A stretch of DNA of 64,000 nucleotides from Saccharomycopsis malanga (taxonomy: Eukaryota; Ascomycota; Saccharomycetes; Ascoideales; Saccharomycopsidaceae). The stretch's first letter is position 1; each line of letters opens with the position of its first letter. Shown here one piece after another: positions 19,249 through 29,400 of this stretch. A program made the position numbers and the translations under genes. Under the pieces are notes generated by a model. It worked only from the letters and a program-made list of their open reading frames with translations. It had not been told where the DNA came from and did no database searches. The DNA lies in NCBI GenBank assembly GCA_004014935.1, contig CP025322.1:496001-560000 (forward strand), given 5' to 3'.

Positions 19249-20226
19249 TCAACCTATCATAGATCTCTTTCTTCCCCTCAATCTGACTGCCTCCAATCTA
19301 TTGTATACCTCACGATGCTTCAAACGGTACTGTTTGGCCGCATTATTTCTGGCACCACACAAAGTGTAGCCTTGCTCGTAGCCCTGGAGCACCCACTCTA
19401 GATACTGTTTCGAAAAAAGGGGATGGGTGCTCTCCAATGCTTTTTCCAATACGTATATATCAACGGCCTTATCTTCGATAAGATTTGATTGGTATGCAAG
19501 CCCAAAGTCTATCAAATATGGCTCATATGTTGGCTGCAAAGAAGTATCTTGGGCGTCAAACTTTTTGAGAACAAGATTTGAGGTGGTCAAATCGCCATGG
19601 ACGGTATCTAAAAGGTGCATGTTTGCGATTTCTATACCCACGAGCACGAGAAGATCGCAAACCTTTGAATTTAAACAAACTACCTCATTTTCAATATCTC
19701 TAGCCGTGACGAGTTCATCGCAGTTTTTCACAGTGAGCTTTTCGTCAAGAGACTCTGCAAACCGAGTCTCCAATAGCCAAAGATAATTTTTCAACGAAGA
19801 GCTCTGATTATTTGGTAAAACATCATTGACATACTCCATGAATATAAAACCATTGGTAACGTCTAAACCTAAAAGTTTTGGGCAATTGACCCCTCCGTGC
19901 TGAATCACATAGTTCGGCTTAGTTTGATCTATTGGGACGCTGTTCTTCTTTTTATTCTGGCTATTGAATCCCGCTACAGATGATTGGAAAAGCCGAAAAA
20001 GTACTTTGGATTCCGAAACAGTCCGTTGCTTTATGATCTGCAAATCAAGTACAGGATAACGATAGGGCTTTCTTGGTCTGTATTTAACTATCGCTTTGCT
20101 ATTCGACTGCTCCACAGAATACGGATGGCTCTCGGTCACAAAGATTATCGCCTCGGCTCCTTGCGAAATCTTGGTCAATCTGAGATTACCTAGTATCGAC
20201 TCTGCTTTTTCAACGTTTTCCCCCAT
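19249..20226 (-). CDS. BUD32: Bud32 atypical protein kinase/ATPase, KEOPS (EKC) complex
   Basis: KEOPS subunit that supports the t6A modification of tRNA made by Kae1 and acts in telomere maintenance. The 325-residue product has a compact kinase fold: Lys48 in AIVKYRPRKPYR, a conserved RTVSESK helix (68-74), the catalytic loop VHGDLTTSNLVL (209-220, Bud32-type with no HRD) and the metal-binding DFG at 240-242. A basic C-terminal tail ends in RLRGRKRSM, as is typical. It is longer than S. cerevisiae Bud32 (261) because of insertions at about 88-112 and 136-180. Confidence 0.95.
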   Translation of the reverse strand: MGENVEKAESILGNLRLTKISQGAEAIIFVTESHPYSVEQSNSKAIVKYRPRKPYRYPVLDLQIIKQRTVSESKVLFRLFQSSVAGFNSQNKKKNSVPIDQTKPNYVIQHGGVNCPKLLGLDVTNGFIFMEYVNDVLPNNQSSSLKNYLWLLETRFAESLDEKLTVKNCDELVTARDIENEVVCLNSKVCDLLVLVGIEIANMHLLDTVHGDLTTSNLVLKKFDAQDTSLQPTYEPYLIDFGLAYQSNLIEDKAVDIYVLEKALESTHPLFSKQYLEWVLQGYEQGYTLCGARNNAAKQYRLKHREVYNRLEAVRLRGRKRSMIG

Positions 20227-20363
20227 TCTATACCAATACTACTATATAGTGTTTGTATCAAACAGCTTCCAAACCCTTCCCCAACCAACACTTATCGATC
20301 GATAAAAAATTCCAATAACACCTGAAAAACTAACATGTGCTGTCATGCATCAGGATGCATGTA

Positions 20364-20798
20364 TCATTTGATGCGCGCGTTCAGGAATACGTCGGTAAGT
20401 TGGTCAAGAGAAGAGGATGACGATGTCACAGTTTGCTGTCCAATATTGACGTCGCTTTGATTTTGTGAATGCGATTGTTGTTGTTTAGGGGTCAAGATAC
20501 CTACATTGCTATCAAGGAAGCCTGGTGCGTAATGTTTAATGCTCTCCTTGAGCCATGTCTGGTACGTCTCCTCGTCCTTTTTATGAAACTCATCTATTTT
20601 GGTTCGGATTGTTTCAATCTCACGGATCCATAATTTGATATCATTTGTTACTGTATCCTTACTGGCTTCCTCGGGCGTTTGAGCAGCGGCATTGTGATAA
20701 TTTGAATAATATAGCGAAAGAGGAAGCTGGCCTGGAAGCGACTTGTATGAGGGCGGTAAGGTCACCTGCTCTGGAGGCCGGTAAAACGGCGAAACCAT
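20364..20798 (-). CDS. uncharacterised small protein, possibly with a 5' UTR intron
   Basis: The 144-residue product starts at the ATG at 20798. It has a Pro-rich start (FYRPPEQVTLPPSYKSLPG), a charged helical centre (residues about 50-90) and a Gln/Ser-rich tail. The family is not recognised. The frame stays open about ten codons upstream of the ATG, up to an intron-like end (TACTAAT then TTTTAG, acceptor at 20828) with a matching GTATGT donor at 20953. A spliced leader exon or a 5' UTR intron is therefore possible. The phases of the visible upstream ATGs do not join in frame, so I keep the simple start. Confidence 0.62.
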   Translation of the reverse strand: MVSPFYRPPEQVTLPPSYKSLPGQLPLSLYYSNYHNAAAQTPEEASKDTVTNDIKLWIREIETIRTKIDEFHKKDEETYQTWLKESIKHYAPGFLDSNVGILTPKQQQSHSQNQSDVNIGQQTVTSSSSSLDQLTDVFLNARIK

Positions 20799-21159
20799 TA
20801 AGGGTATTTCTTGTAATAATTTATCATCTAAAACATTAGTACCGGTTCTTCATAAAACACCCAGCTATATTTATACCTACAATCGTTGTTGCTCATTATG
20901 CCTAACGTCATCTGTCATATGTCACTTGCCTAATGTCGTTTCAAGCCACATACATTATTATATTCATCTAATCCAGTGAGTGCGCTTAGCATAGAAAGTG
21001 CTCTTAACGTTGGTAAGCCGATGTGGGGTGATGAGTTGAGCAGGCGACCGACCAAAGGGTGGAGCCTTGAAATATGATCCGAGAATTGGTGAAATGTATA
21101 ATTGTTGTCTTTAGTCAATTCGTTTGATATTTGATATTAGCAAGTACTTATTCTGCACA
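20799..21159. other. divergent promoter region (unknown small gene / BNA1)
   Basis: 361 bases containing the intron-like signals on the minus strand (donor 20953-20948, acceptor 20829-20828) and the BNA1 5' flank. No other feature is supported. Confidence 0.4.
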
Positions 21160-21717
21160 ATGATTGGTCAGCCAATTAATATTCATAAATGGGTTGCTGA
21201 AAATGAACATCTTCTACAGCCTCCGGTGAACAACTTTTGTTTGCATCGAGGCGGCTTTACAGTAATGATTGTCGGAGGACCTAATGAAAGAACAGATTTT
21301 CATGTCAACCAAACGCCCGAATGGTTTTACATGTACAAAGGTGACATGTGCTTGAGAATCGTTGAAAATGATCCAGGGTACGTTCAAGACGGTGTATCTA
21401 TAGATGAGTATGAGCCAGTGTTTCGCGATGTCATCATTAAAGAAGGCGACTCATTTTTATTACCAGGCAAAGTGCCGCATAATCCTATTAGATTTGCCAA
21501 TACCATAGGAATTGTGTTGGAGCAAGACAGACCAGAAGGAATGGACGACCAAATACGGTGGTATTGTTCCAAATGTAAGTCTTTGCTTTATAATAAGCAA
21601 TTCCATTTAACTGATTTGGGCAAAGACATCAAAGACGGTATTTTAGCCTTTGAGTCTGACCACGACAAAAGAACATGTTCTAAATGTGGTACTCTCAACT
21701 ACATCAAGCCACAATAA
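21160..21717 (+). CDS. BNA1: 3-hydroxyanthranilate 3,4-dioxygenase
   Basis: Non-haem iron dioxygenase of the kynurenine pathway, converting 3-hydroxyanthranilate into the precursor of quinolinate for de novo NAD synthesis in the cytosol. The 185-residue product starts at the ATG at 21160; the frame is open upstream only from a TTG. The cupin fold carries the metal-site motif [13 protein letters not shown] (His48, Glu54) and a second His around 107 in [12 protein letters not shown]-terminal rubredoxin-like metal site has two CxxC pairs (C136/C139 and C173/C176), as in the fungal and bacterial enzymes. Length matches the family. Confidence 0.96.
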   Translation: MIGQPINIHKWVAENEHLLQPPVNNFCLHRGGFTVMIVGGPNERTDFHVNQTPEWFYMYKGDMCLRIVENDPGYVQDGVSIDEYEPVFRDVIIKEGDSFLLPGKVPHNPIRFANTIGIVLEQDRPEGMDDQIRWYCSKCKSLLYNKQFHLTDLGKDIKDGILAFESDHDKRTCSKCGTLNYIKPQ

Positions 21718-22240
21718 GACATTTGAAGCTCGTTCTTAGTAATACCTTTAGTTATGATTTTCAGTGAAAAAAAAAATATATATATATATGAATCTACGAT
21801 ACAATAAGTAAATACAAGCAATAAGAATGTACGAGATGCCGGCCCATGATTTTACAATACCATCCAACTGCAAGCTTGGAGGTGACAATCAATGCACAAA
21901 AATCACAAGGGCGCTAAGATTCTCGACTTTTTCTCACCAAAAACTTGACACCTGCAAACCAGTAGGGTTTAAATAATAGTTTGCAAGTAACACGAATGTT
22001 TTGGTTGTCCGCACTTTATTAAATAAAGATTGTAGAAAAGAAAAAGGAACTGAGAAAAGAATAAAAGACAAAAGTATTTTCCAACAGGACTTTTATACAT
22101 TTTTTTGATTTCATCACCCGGATTTGGCTCAACCATGTGATTATGAATGACAATGTAAACAAAGGTTTATAGGTTACGAACTATATAGTAATATAAACAC
22201 ACAGTTCCTAAAAAAGGTTAAAAAGTAAGTTAAATTGAAG
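21718..22240. other. intergenic region
   Basis: 523 bases between BNA1 and RBL2. A short (AT)n run near 21777-21788 is the only visible feature. Confidence 0.4.
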
Positions 22241-22549
22241 ATGGGACCAACACCTTTGCAAATCAAAACCAAAGCGCTCGCAAGGTTGGTCAAAGAAGAA
22301 TCGCTTTACGATCAGGAATTCAAAGATCAACAAGCGCTTGTGGACAAGCTCAAAGCAGATTCCAATACCGACGAGTATGATTTGAAAACTCAAATACAAA
22401 TACTAGAAGAGAACCGCAAAATGATTCCAGCCATCCGCGTTAAGATTGAGCAACATGCTAAAGACTTGGCTGAGTATTTGAAGTCCTATGATGGCACCGA
22501 AGATACTACCGATGCCAAAAAGACTCTTGAAAGCGCTACAAAATCTTAA
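22241..22549 (+). CDS. RBL2: tubulin-binding cofactor A (Rbl2)
   Basis: Beta-tubulin chaperone that binds free beta-tubulin and protects cells from its excess. The 102-residue product starts at the ATG at 22241 (the TTG two codons earlier is not a likely start). It is all helical, with LQIKTKALARLVKEESLYD at the N-terminus, a YDLKTQIQILEENRKMIP central helix and a closing LKSYDGTEDTTDAK motif. This pattern and the length closely match S. cerevisiae Rbl2 (106 residues). Confidence 0.95.
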   Translation: MGPTPLQIKTKALARLVKEESLYDQEFKDQQALVDKLKADSNTDEYDLKTQIQILEENRKMIPAIRVKIEQHAKDLAEYLKSYDGTEDTTDAKKTLESATKS

Positions 22550-23111
22550 TTTCATAACATATTGGTAAAATAATCCATTTACAATTGGGAAAGACCCAAA
22601 ATTTGCAAAGACGTCAACTGACAGAAAACTCATTAATAAGCGCTTCCTTATGTAAGCGTCTGTAGTATGCTATCATTTACCTTAGCCCAATACAATAACA
22701 TAGTATATACCCTCAATTTCTCTGAAATCTGTGTAGCTTATCCAATCCTCATTATGAGCTAAACATTTTAAAACTTTCGGGCATAAACTCTATTAGGCTA
22801 CTTGAAATGATCGCAAAGCTCCAGTTACAGTGAGTAGCGTTTGTTGAAGGTATAGCTCGCGATACTGCTTGTCACAAATTGTATTATTAAAGATATTGTA
22901 ATCTCACATTATCTCATTTACCTTAATTACATTGATGTGCGTGAGTCCGTATCTATCCCAGTACTGAAAATTGCACTTGGCGATACGAGATCGCGCAACT
23001 GTGGAGGTATGATAAGGCAGTCAGTGTTTTGTAAAGGGATAAAAACAAGTTAAATCAGCCGAAAACACAGAAAATACACATAACAAGCACCTAGTGAGGA
23101 ATCTAGGTAAC
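22550..23111. other. intergenic region
   Basis: 562 bases, containing the promoter of the aldo-keto reductase gene. No ORF, RNA gene or notable repeat. Confidence 0.4.
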
Positions 23112-24062
23112 ATGGGTGACATTCCTACATTTGAGCTTTCCAATGGGCTTAGAATTCCGGCTATCGGGTTTGGTATTGGGTCTGCTTGGCGGATCAAAAA
23201 GACAAACAATAACGACAAATCCATTAGTGCTGAGGAAAAGCTCAAACTTAATCCTGTAGTAATACAGTCTATTAAAGATGCAATTTCTGCTGGATTCAAA
23301 TTGATTGATGGTGCGGAGGCATATTTTACCAGAAAAGAGCTTGCAATAGCAAAGGCGGAGCTCCAGATTCCTAGAGACCGCCTTTTTTTAACTGACAAGT
23401 ATTCGAATTCCAACTTTGAGAAGCCAAAATACACCCCCGTCAATACTGAATTGGAAACCGCTCTCTCTCAGGTGGACACCGATTATCTTGATCTTTTTAT
23501 GTTGCATTCGCTTCGTGAACCGGTGGGATCAACAAGAATTGAGGATAGATGGGCGATTTTGGAAATGGCCTATGAATCAGGAAAAATACGGGCATTAGGA
23601 GCATCCAATTGCAATAAAGAACAAGTTGAACGTATTTTAAAAGTTGCTAAAATTAAGCCACATGTACTACAGTTGTATTATCACCCATTGTGTCAGCATT
23701 ATTATGATGATTTGTTAGAACTTGCCAAGCAACATGGTATTGTCATTGAGGCCTACAGTCCGCTTGCCCCACTTACGAAATCGCCTATCGATGGAAATTC
23801 AATTCCAGCACAGGAAGAACTTAAAAAGTTCCTTGCTACATTGGCTAGCAAGTACGAGAAGACCGATGCACAAATATTATTAAGATGGACATACCAAAAA
23901 GGGTTTCTTCCAGTCACTACAACAAGTAAACCACAGAGATTGAAGGAAGCGCTCGCAATCTTCGACTTCAAGCTTGCCCCTGAGGATGAACAAGGCATTA
24001 CTGATATTGGGAAAAACAGTCAGGAAATTTTCGGTAACATTAGTGTAACAGGTAAAAGATAA
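23112..24062 (+). CDS. aldo-keto reductase (YDL124W / conjugated polyketone reductase group)
   Basis: NAD(P)H-dependent carbonyl reductase. The 316-residue product starts at the ATG at 23112 (the upstream frame has only a GTG). The catalytic tetrad is visible: Asp66 and Tyr71 in LIDGAEAY, Lys96 in LTDKY, His132 in LMLHS. The C-terminal cofactor region PVTTTSKPQRLKEAL has the TTS.K..R pattern of the fungal AKR3C-type alpha-keto amide and conjugated polyketone reductases rather than the xylose reductases. Length matches that group. The substrate cannot be told from sequence. Confidence 0.9.
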   Translation: MGDIPTFELSNGLRIPAIGFGIGSAWRIKKTNNNDKSISAEEKLKLNPVVIQSIKDAISAGFKLIDGAEAYFTRKELAIAKAELQIPRDRLFLTDKYSNSNFEKPKYTPVNTELETALSQVDTDYLDLFMLHSLREPVGSTRIEDRWAILEMAYESGKIRALGASNCNKEQVERILKVAKIKPHVLQLYYHPLCQHYYDDLLELAKQHGIVIEAYSPLAPLTKSPIDGNSIPAQEELKKFLATLASKYEKTDAQILLRWTYQKGFLPVTTTSKPQRLKEALAIFDFKLAPEDEQGITDIGKNSQEIFGNISVTGKR

Positions 24063-24168
24063 GTCAATTAAATAAACGTTTTCTATCCATGATGCGGTCG
24101 TAGGCTTTCAGTATGGTTTCAGTTAATTGCTGCACAATTATGCATACTACTGTCCTAGCAGCGTGCAC

Positions 24169-24197
24169 TTTAGGGCAACATTAGAGCGCACGCCCTA
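24169..24197. promoter_or_regulatory. paired TTAGGGC / GCCCTA elements upstream of RPL5
   Basis: TTTAGGGC at 24169-24176 and GCCCTA at 24192-24197 form an inverted pair about 190 bases before the RPL5 start. TTAGGG-type sites are bound by Tbf1, which drives ribosomal protein genes in Candida relatives. Assignment is by motif and position. Confidence 0.45.
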
Positions 24198-24384
24198 TAC
24201 AATATCACGTTCCTATCACTTCACGCAGTCACATTTTATTATAACCATAGTTATGGTATAGATAAGTGAAAAATTGCAAAATATTCTCTATTCCTGATAC
24301 AGGTAAAAGAGTATATGACAGGAACAATTCTTTAACATAAGTCACTTGAAAGAAGAGTAACAGCAATTAGCATCAACAGACAAA

Positions 24385-25278
24385 ATGGCTTTCGACAAAA
24401 AACTCAAAACCTCTGCTTACTGTTCCAGATACCAAACTCCCTTCAGAAGAAGAAGAGAAGGTAAAACTGACTACTACCAAAGAAAGAGATTGATCGCTCA
24501 ACACAAGGCCAAATACGGTACACCAAAGTACAGATTGGTTGTTAGATTCTCCCACAAGGACATCACTGCTCAAATTATCTCTTCCCAAATTACTGGTGAC
24601 ATTGTTTTGGCTGCTGCTTACGCTCATGAATTGCCAAGATACGGAATTAAGTACGGTTTGACCAACTGGTCTGCTGCTTACGCCGTTGGTTTGTTGATCG
24701 CCAGAAGAACCTTGAAGAAATTGGGTCTTGACGAGACCTACGAGGGTGTCACTGAAGTTGAAGGTGAATACGAACTTACTGAGGCTGTTGAAGACGGTCC
24801 AAAACCATTCAAGGTCTTCTTGGACATTGGTTTGCAAAGAACCACCACTGGTGCTAAGATCTTCGGTGTCTTGAAGGGTGCTTCTGACGGTGGTTTGTAC
24901 GTTCCACACTCCGAGAACAGATTCCCAGGTTGGGATTTCGAATCTGAGGAGTTGGATGCCGACACCTTGAGAAGATACATCTTCGGTGGTCACGTTGCTG
25001 AATACATGGAAGAATTGGCTGACGATGATGAAGAGAAATACAGACAAGTCTTCAAGAACTACATTGCTGACGACATTGATGCTGATGCTATCGAAGACTT
25101 GTACGCTGATGCTCACGCTGCTATCAGAGAAGACCCAAGCTTCAAGCCAACCGAGAAGAAATTCACCAAGGAACAATACAAGCAAAACACTCTCAAATAC
25201 AGACAACAGAAACTCACCAAGGAAGAGCGTGCTGCCAGAGTTGCTGAGAAGATTGCTAGCTTCAAGGCTGAAAACTAA
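24385..25278 (+). CDS. RPL5: 60S ribosomal protein L5 (uL18)
   Basis: Binds 5S rRNA and, with Rpl11, forms the central protuberance of the large subunit. The 297-residue product has exactly the S. cerevisiae Rpl5 length. Conserved blocks include YQTPFRRRREGKTDYYQRKR (17-36), the TNWSAAYAVGLLIARR block near 90-105 and the GLQRTTTGAKIFGVLKGASDGG block near 150-171. Codon use is strongly biased (TTG/CTC for Leu, AGA for Arg, GGT for Gly), as in a highly expressed gene. No intron. The long ORF on the opposite strand is a by-product of this bias. Confidence 0.98.
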   Translation: MAFDKKLKTSAYCSRYQTPFRRRREGKTDYYQRKRLIAQHKAKYGTPKYRLVVRFSHKDITAQIISSQITGDIVLAAAYAHELPRYGIKYGLTNWSAAYAVGLLIARRTLKKLGLDETYEGVTEVEGEYELTEAVEDGPKPFKVFLDIGLQRTTTGAKIFGVLKGASDGGLYVPHSENRFPGWDFESEELDADTLRRYIFGGHVAEYMEELADDDEEKYRQVFKNYIADDIDADAIEDLYADAHAAIREDPSFKPTEKKFTKEQYKQNTLKYRQQKLTKEERAARVAEKIASFKAEN

Positions 25279-26119
25279 GTTTAGTTTACTGTGTAATTTA
25301 ATAATTCAAGTGAATTGTGCTTTGTTCTTTTTAATAGTTGTTGTAAGATGATTGTAAGTGTTATGGTTTAAAATGTGAGTTGGCTGTTTAAATTTTTTGC
25401 CAGTTCTTAGTAATATCGCATTATGTGCAATGTGCATTATATATTCAATTATCTCTAATTTAAAGTAGATTATTTTCACTTTTTTATATTCCGTATTATT
25501 ATAATGTCTGTCTTTATGAATGGTTTGTTTTCTAGGTTTTTAAGATATATTCTAAGTACCATTTGCTGGTTCAAAGATATAACCTTGAAGATTTTTTAAT
25601 TCACATTTTTCCAAGCACTTTTAAATTCAGCTTTTGATTAATTGAAAGAGGCTTCTCAATTATTTAAATATTATTTCTACATTCCCCACATTCAAGACTC
25701 AAGTGTATTACCAGCATTGGTTTAAAATGTGGTTAGTCTTACACAGGCATGTGTGTTGGTTACTACCATAAATATTTGTTAATTAATAGATTTTGCTTCG
25801 CCAGATATAAAAATACAATCACTTTAGCGGGCATAACATAGATGTGCATTATCAGACAGAAACCTTATGGTATTTGAAGGCTCTGTATCACTTTTTTTTT
25901 TGCTAATTTACTTTATTTTTGAACAATTTATAAGAAGTAATTACAAATAATCATTTACCTAATCATAAAAGAGCCGCCTTTATTCTCAATCATAACGCCT
26001 GATCTTGAAATTCCATGATGCGCATCTAAAAAAATGAAAAAAAAATGCGCTTCATAAACTCCACATCATAACATTTAGTTTTACTAATTGACGCCCTAGA
26101 GAATATACCATTACTCGCA
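25279..26119. other. intergenic region
   Basis: 841 bases between RPL5 and COX11, AT-rich. An inverted repeat (GCGCAT near 26020 with ATGCGC near 26046, separated by A-tracts) lies about 75 bases before COX11. Nothing else is supported. Confidence 0.4.
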
Positions 26120-26977
26120 ATGCTTGCTGGATATGGAATATATAAGCAGATAGCTGGCACCAGTACTTACAAATGGGTAAGCAGGAATACTTTGACCAAA
26201 GAGGCGGCCAGATCAAATAGGTTTTTTCACATAAGGCTTGGTCTCAATCAACAGACGGCATCTAAATCACACCAATACACCAAACAAGAACTTTTAGAGT
26301 ATATTCATGAAAAACGTAGACAACAGTCATCACATAGAAACCAAACAGCGATCAATTACGCTTTGGCATTAGGCGTTGGTTTTCTTACACTTGCCTATGC
26401 CGCGGTGCCTTTATATAGAGCATTATGTTCCAGAACTGGGTTTGGAGGTACACCAATCACTGATCAAAGAACATTCACCGCTGACAAACTCATACCTGTA
26501 GATACAAACAAACGTATCCGCATAGCGTTCACTTCGGAGACCTCTGCCATCTTGCCATGGAAATTCACACCTCAACAAAGAGAAGTGTATCTTGTTCCGG
26601 GAGAAACTGCTCTTGCATTTTACAAGGCCCGTAATAAATCTGATAAAGATATTACTGGAATGGCCACGTACTCGGTGACACCAGGTGAAGCTGCCCAATA
26701 TTTCAACAAAATCCAGTGTTTTTGTTTCGAAGAACAAAAATTATTAGCTGGTGAAGAAGTCGACATGCCTGTATTCTTTTTCATTGATCCAGACTTTGCC
26801 AAAGACCCTTCAATGCGTAACATTGACGATATTGTATTGCACTACACATTCTTCAAGGCACATTATGACCCACGGGCTGAGTCTTTAGCTGTTGAAAATG
26901 TGGTAAACAAGGATACTAAAAGCACTGAGAAGTCAGAGGCAGTCGGTGATAAACTAACGGAGAAAGCTACACAATAG
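26120..26977 (+). CDS. COX11: cytochrome c oxidase assembly protein Cox11 (CuB chaperone)
   Basis: Inner-membrane copper chaperone that delivers copper to the CuB site of Cox1. The 285-residue product has a mitochondrial N-terminus rich in basic and hydroxyl residues, one membrane span at about 78-98 and an intermembrane-space domain. The copper-binding CFCF motif is at 200-203, with a further Cys103 just after the span, and the conserved VPLYRALCSRTGFGGT follows the span. Length agrees with the family (S. cerevisiae 300). Start: the ATG at 26120. Confidence 0.96.
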   Translation: MLAGYGIYKQIAGTSTYKWVSRNTLTKEAARSNRFFHIRLGLNQQTASKSHQYTKQELLEYIHEKRRQQSSHRNQTAINYALALGVGFLTLAYAAVPLYRALCSRTGFGGTPITDQRTFTADKLIPVDTNKRIRIAFTSETSAILPWKFTPQQREVYLVPGETALAFYKARNKSDKDITGMATYSVTPGEAAQYFNKIQCFCFEEQKLLAGEEVDMPVFFFIDPDFAKDPSMRNIDDIVLHYTFFKAHYDPRAESLAVENVVNKDTKSTEKSEAVGDKLTEKATQ

Positions 26978-28401
26978 GGATAGGAGCAAATTGTATATAA
27001 AGCCCACATTTCATGGGTGACGTTTCATGGAATGAAATGCCATATATAAATAAAACACCGATTTTTTCTATTAAATAACAGTATATATTTTGTTGTATTT
27101 AAAAAATTACGTTCTACTTACTATGTTGATGTTTCTTTCAGAGATGTGGTGGCTCTATGGATTTCTGTGAGTTTGTAATGTTCAATCAATATATATATAT
27201 ATATAAACAACAGTGATTGTCAGCTTAAACCACAACCAGGTATATTTATAGTGTAAGTTTGCCTGTTAAAATATTTTACATTGTTTTTTTATTCTGTAAA
27301 ATATTTTAATAATTTTAAAAAATGGCTCTCTAACAGGTGGATTGAACACAGTAAATTAATTGGTTATGTTAAATATTAAAAACCCAAAAGGAGTGAACTA
27401 TGTAAATTTTTGAAGCAATCAAACAACAGAATTTTAAGTAATTGAACTTGTGGAAATTTTTATTGTTAGCCAAAAAAAATTAGATAATACACATTGGTGG
27501 TAAGTTTGTATATGGTTTCACTTCTACAAATATGGTTGATTAGTTAAAACCGTTTGTTTTATTAATCTTTATTCATTTTTTTTTCCTTAACTGTTCTTCT
27601 TTTTTAGGTATATCTTATTTTGTAGTTGACAATGTTATTCTACCTTTTCAATCAATTTTTTTCCTGTTATGTCCAGAATTTTCTCTGAAACAATTAGATA
27701 TTTAGTCCAAGAATATTATTGTGGCTCATTAAATAAAAAAGAAGTATGTTTTAGCCCTTGTATTTACAAATAAAACAACGTGCACTTTTAGGTGCTCACT
27801 AGCTGGATTTGTTTTACAGTTATCTTACACTTTAAACATCCTTCAGTATTTAATGTTTTTGACCCTTTACATGGTAAAATACATTCGCACATGTTCAGAC
27901 GTTCATATGGACCCATAGAATATAATCCAACATGCCATTATCCCACCCCACCCCAACCCCACAAGATTGCAACTCAGTATGTTTTGGGTTAGAAGATCTC
28001 ACATAGTATAGAAGCTTAGTTACTCCACAATATATGCGACCCGAGTTTCACCACTTTTTCGCTCTCATAGTGTGAGTCACACTCTACCTGACGGTACTAT
28101 ACTTCCGCTTCTACAAGCTAAAATTATAAAACCCCTTAAATAGATCTATTAGACGACAGTGTAAGCGAGGTCTGCCATTGAAAGTTTTATTATTTTTTGT
28201 AGGGACTACTAACACCGACAAATGGAAATTACATTACGGGAAAAGCGACTAAAGAAAACGTGAAGAAAAATTCAACAGAATTCGAATTCGCGCAATCAAC
28301 TGACGACTTTCTTCTTTCTTAGATAAAGTTATATACCTAGTTTATTGTTCAACTGTTAGCAAATAATTTAATCAAGAGTTTTTTCGATAACAACTTTCAT
28401 A
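26978..28401. other. intergenic region upstream of the ODC carrier gene
   Basis: 1.4 kb of AT-rich DNA with an (AT)n run near 27190-27205 and a GGCTCTCTAACAGG stretch near 27325. I find GTATGT sequences at 27744 and 27979 but no associated snoRNA or exon. No supported gene. Confidence 0.4.
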
Positions 28402-29400
28402 ATGGCTGACGAGAGACGTATGTATTTTTGGGAAATTGAGTCATAACAGTTGAATCATGATTACTAACAACAAGTAGCACTTCCGTTTGTATATCAATTC
28501 GTCGCCGGTGCGGTGGCTGGTATCTCAGAAATTCTTTTGATGTATCCTTTAGATGTTGTCAAGACTCGTATACAGTTACAGGTGGGCGCTGGCAGTGGTG
28601 TGCCGGGATCTACTCATTATACCGGAATCTTCGATTGTATCAGTAAGATTATGAAAAATGAGGGTCCATCGAGGCTTTACCGTGGTATCAGTGCTCCAAT
28701 TTTGATGGAGGCTCCTAAGAGAGCTACCAAATTTGCTGCCAACGATGAATATGGTAAGATGTACAAGAAATTGTTTGGATTGGACCATATCACTCAATCT
28801 TTGGCTATTTTGAACGGTGCCAGTGCTGGTGCTACAGAGTCCTTGGTTGTTGTTCCATTCGAGTTGGTTAAGATCAGATTACAGGACAAATCATCCAAAT
28901 ACACTGGTGCTCTCGATGTTGTCCGTAAAACCGTCAAGTCAGAAGGTGTTCTTTCCTTGTACAATGGTTTGGAAGCTACAATGTGGAGACACATTTTCTG
29001 GAACGCTGCATATTTTGGTTCCATTTTCCAAATCCGCCAGATTTTGCCAAAGTACGAAGACAAAAATAAGAAAATGCTTGTAGATTTGACTAGTGGTACC
29101 ATCGGTGGTATCTTGGGTACTCTTATCAATATTCCTTTTGATGTTGTAAAAACCAGAATTCAAAACCAAATCAAGGTGCCAGGTGTCACTCCTAAATACA
29201 ACTGGACTTTCCCATCTTTGATCTTGATCTACAAGGAGGAGGGTGCCATTGCTTTGACTAAAGGTTTGCTACCAAAGGTCCTCAGATTGGGTCCTGGCGG
29301 TGGTGTCTTGTTGGTTGTCTTCACAAAAACCATGGAATTCTTTAGATCCGTCTACTACAAGGATGACAAGCCAACTGCTGCTCCAAAGAAATTGGAGTAA
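28402..29400 (+). CDS. ODC1: mitochondrial 2-oxodicarboxylate carrier (one intron)
   Basis: Mitochondrial carrier exchanging 2-oxoadipate/2-oxoglutarate, linking lysine and glutamate metabolism to mitochondria. Exon 1 is 28402-28417, encoding MADER plus one base. The intron is 28418-28477 (donor GTATGT, branch TTACTAAC at 28461-28468, acceptor TAG). Exon 2 is 28478-29400. The spliced product of about 312 residues begins MADERPLPFVYQFVAGAVAG, matching the RPLPFIYQF start of S. cerevisiae Odc1/2. Three carrier repeats carry PLDVVKTR, PFELVKIR and PFDVVKTR. An alternative acceptor three bases earlier (28474) would also stay in frame but is very close to the branch point. Symbol shared by paralogs ODC1/ODC2. 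Confidence 0.93.

Noticed and set aside
20930-21118. 62-codon minus-strand ORF as a coding first exon of the gene at 20364
   Set aside because: It begins with TTG; its only ATG joins the downstream exon out of phase across the candidate intron.
24373-25206. Long antisense ORF opposite RPL5
   Set aside because: It is Ser/Val-rich with no family pattern, and exactly shadows a strongly codon-biased gene.
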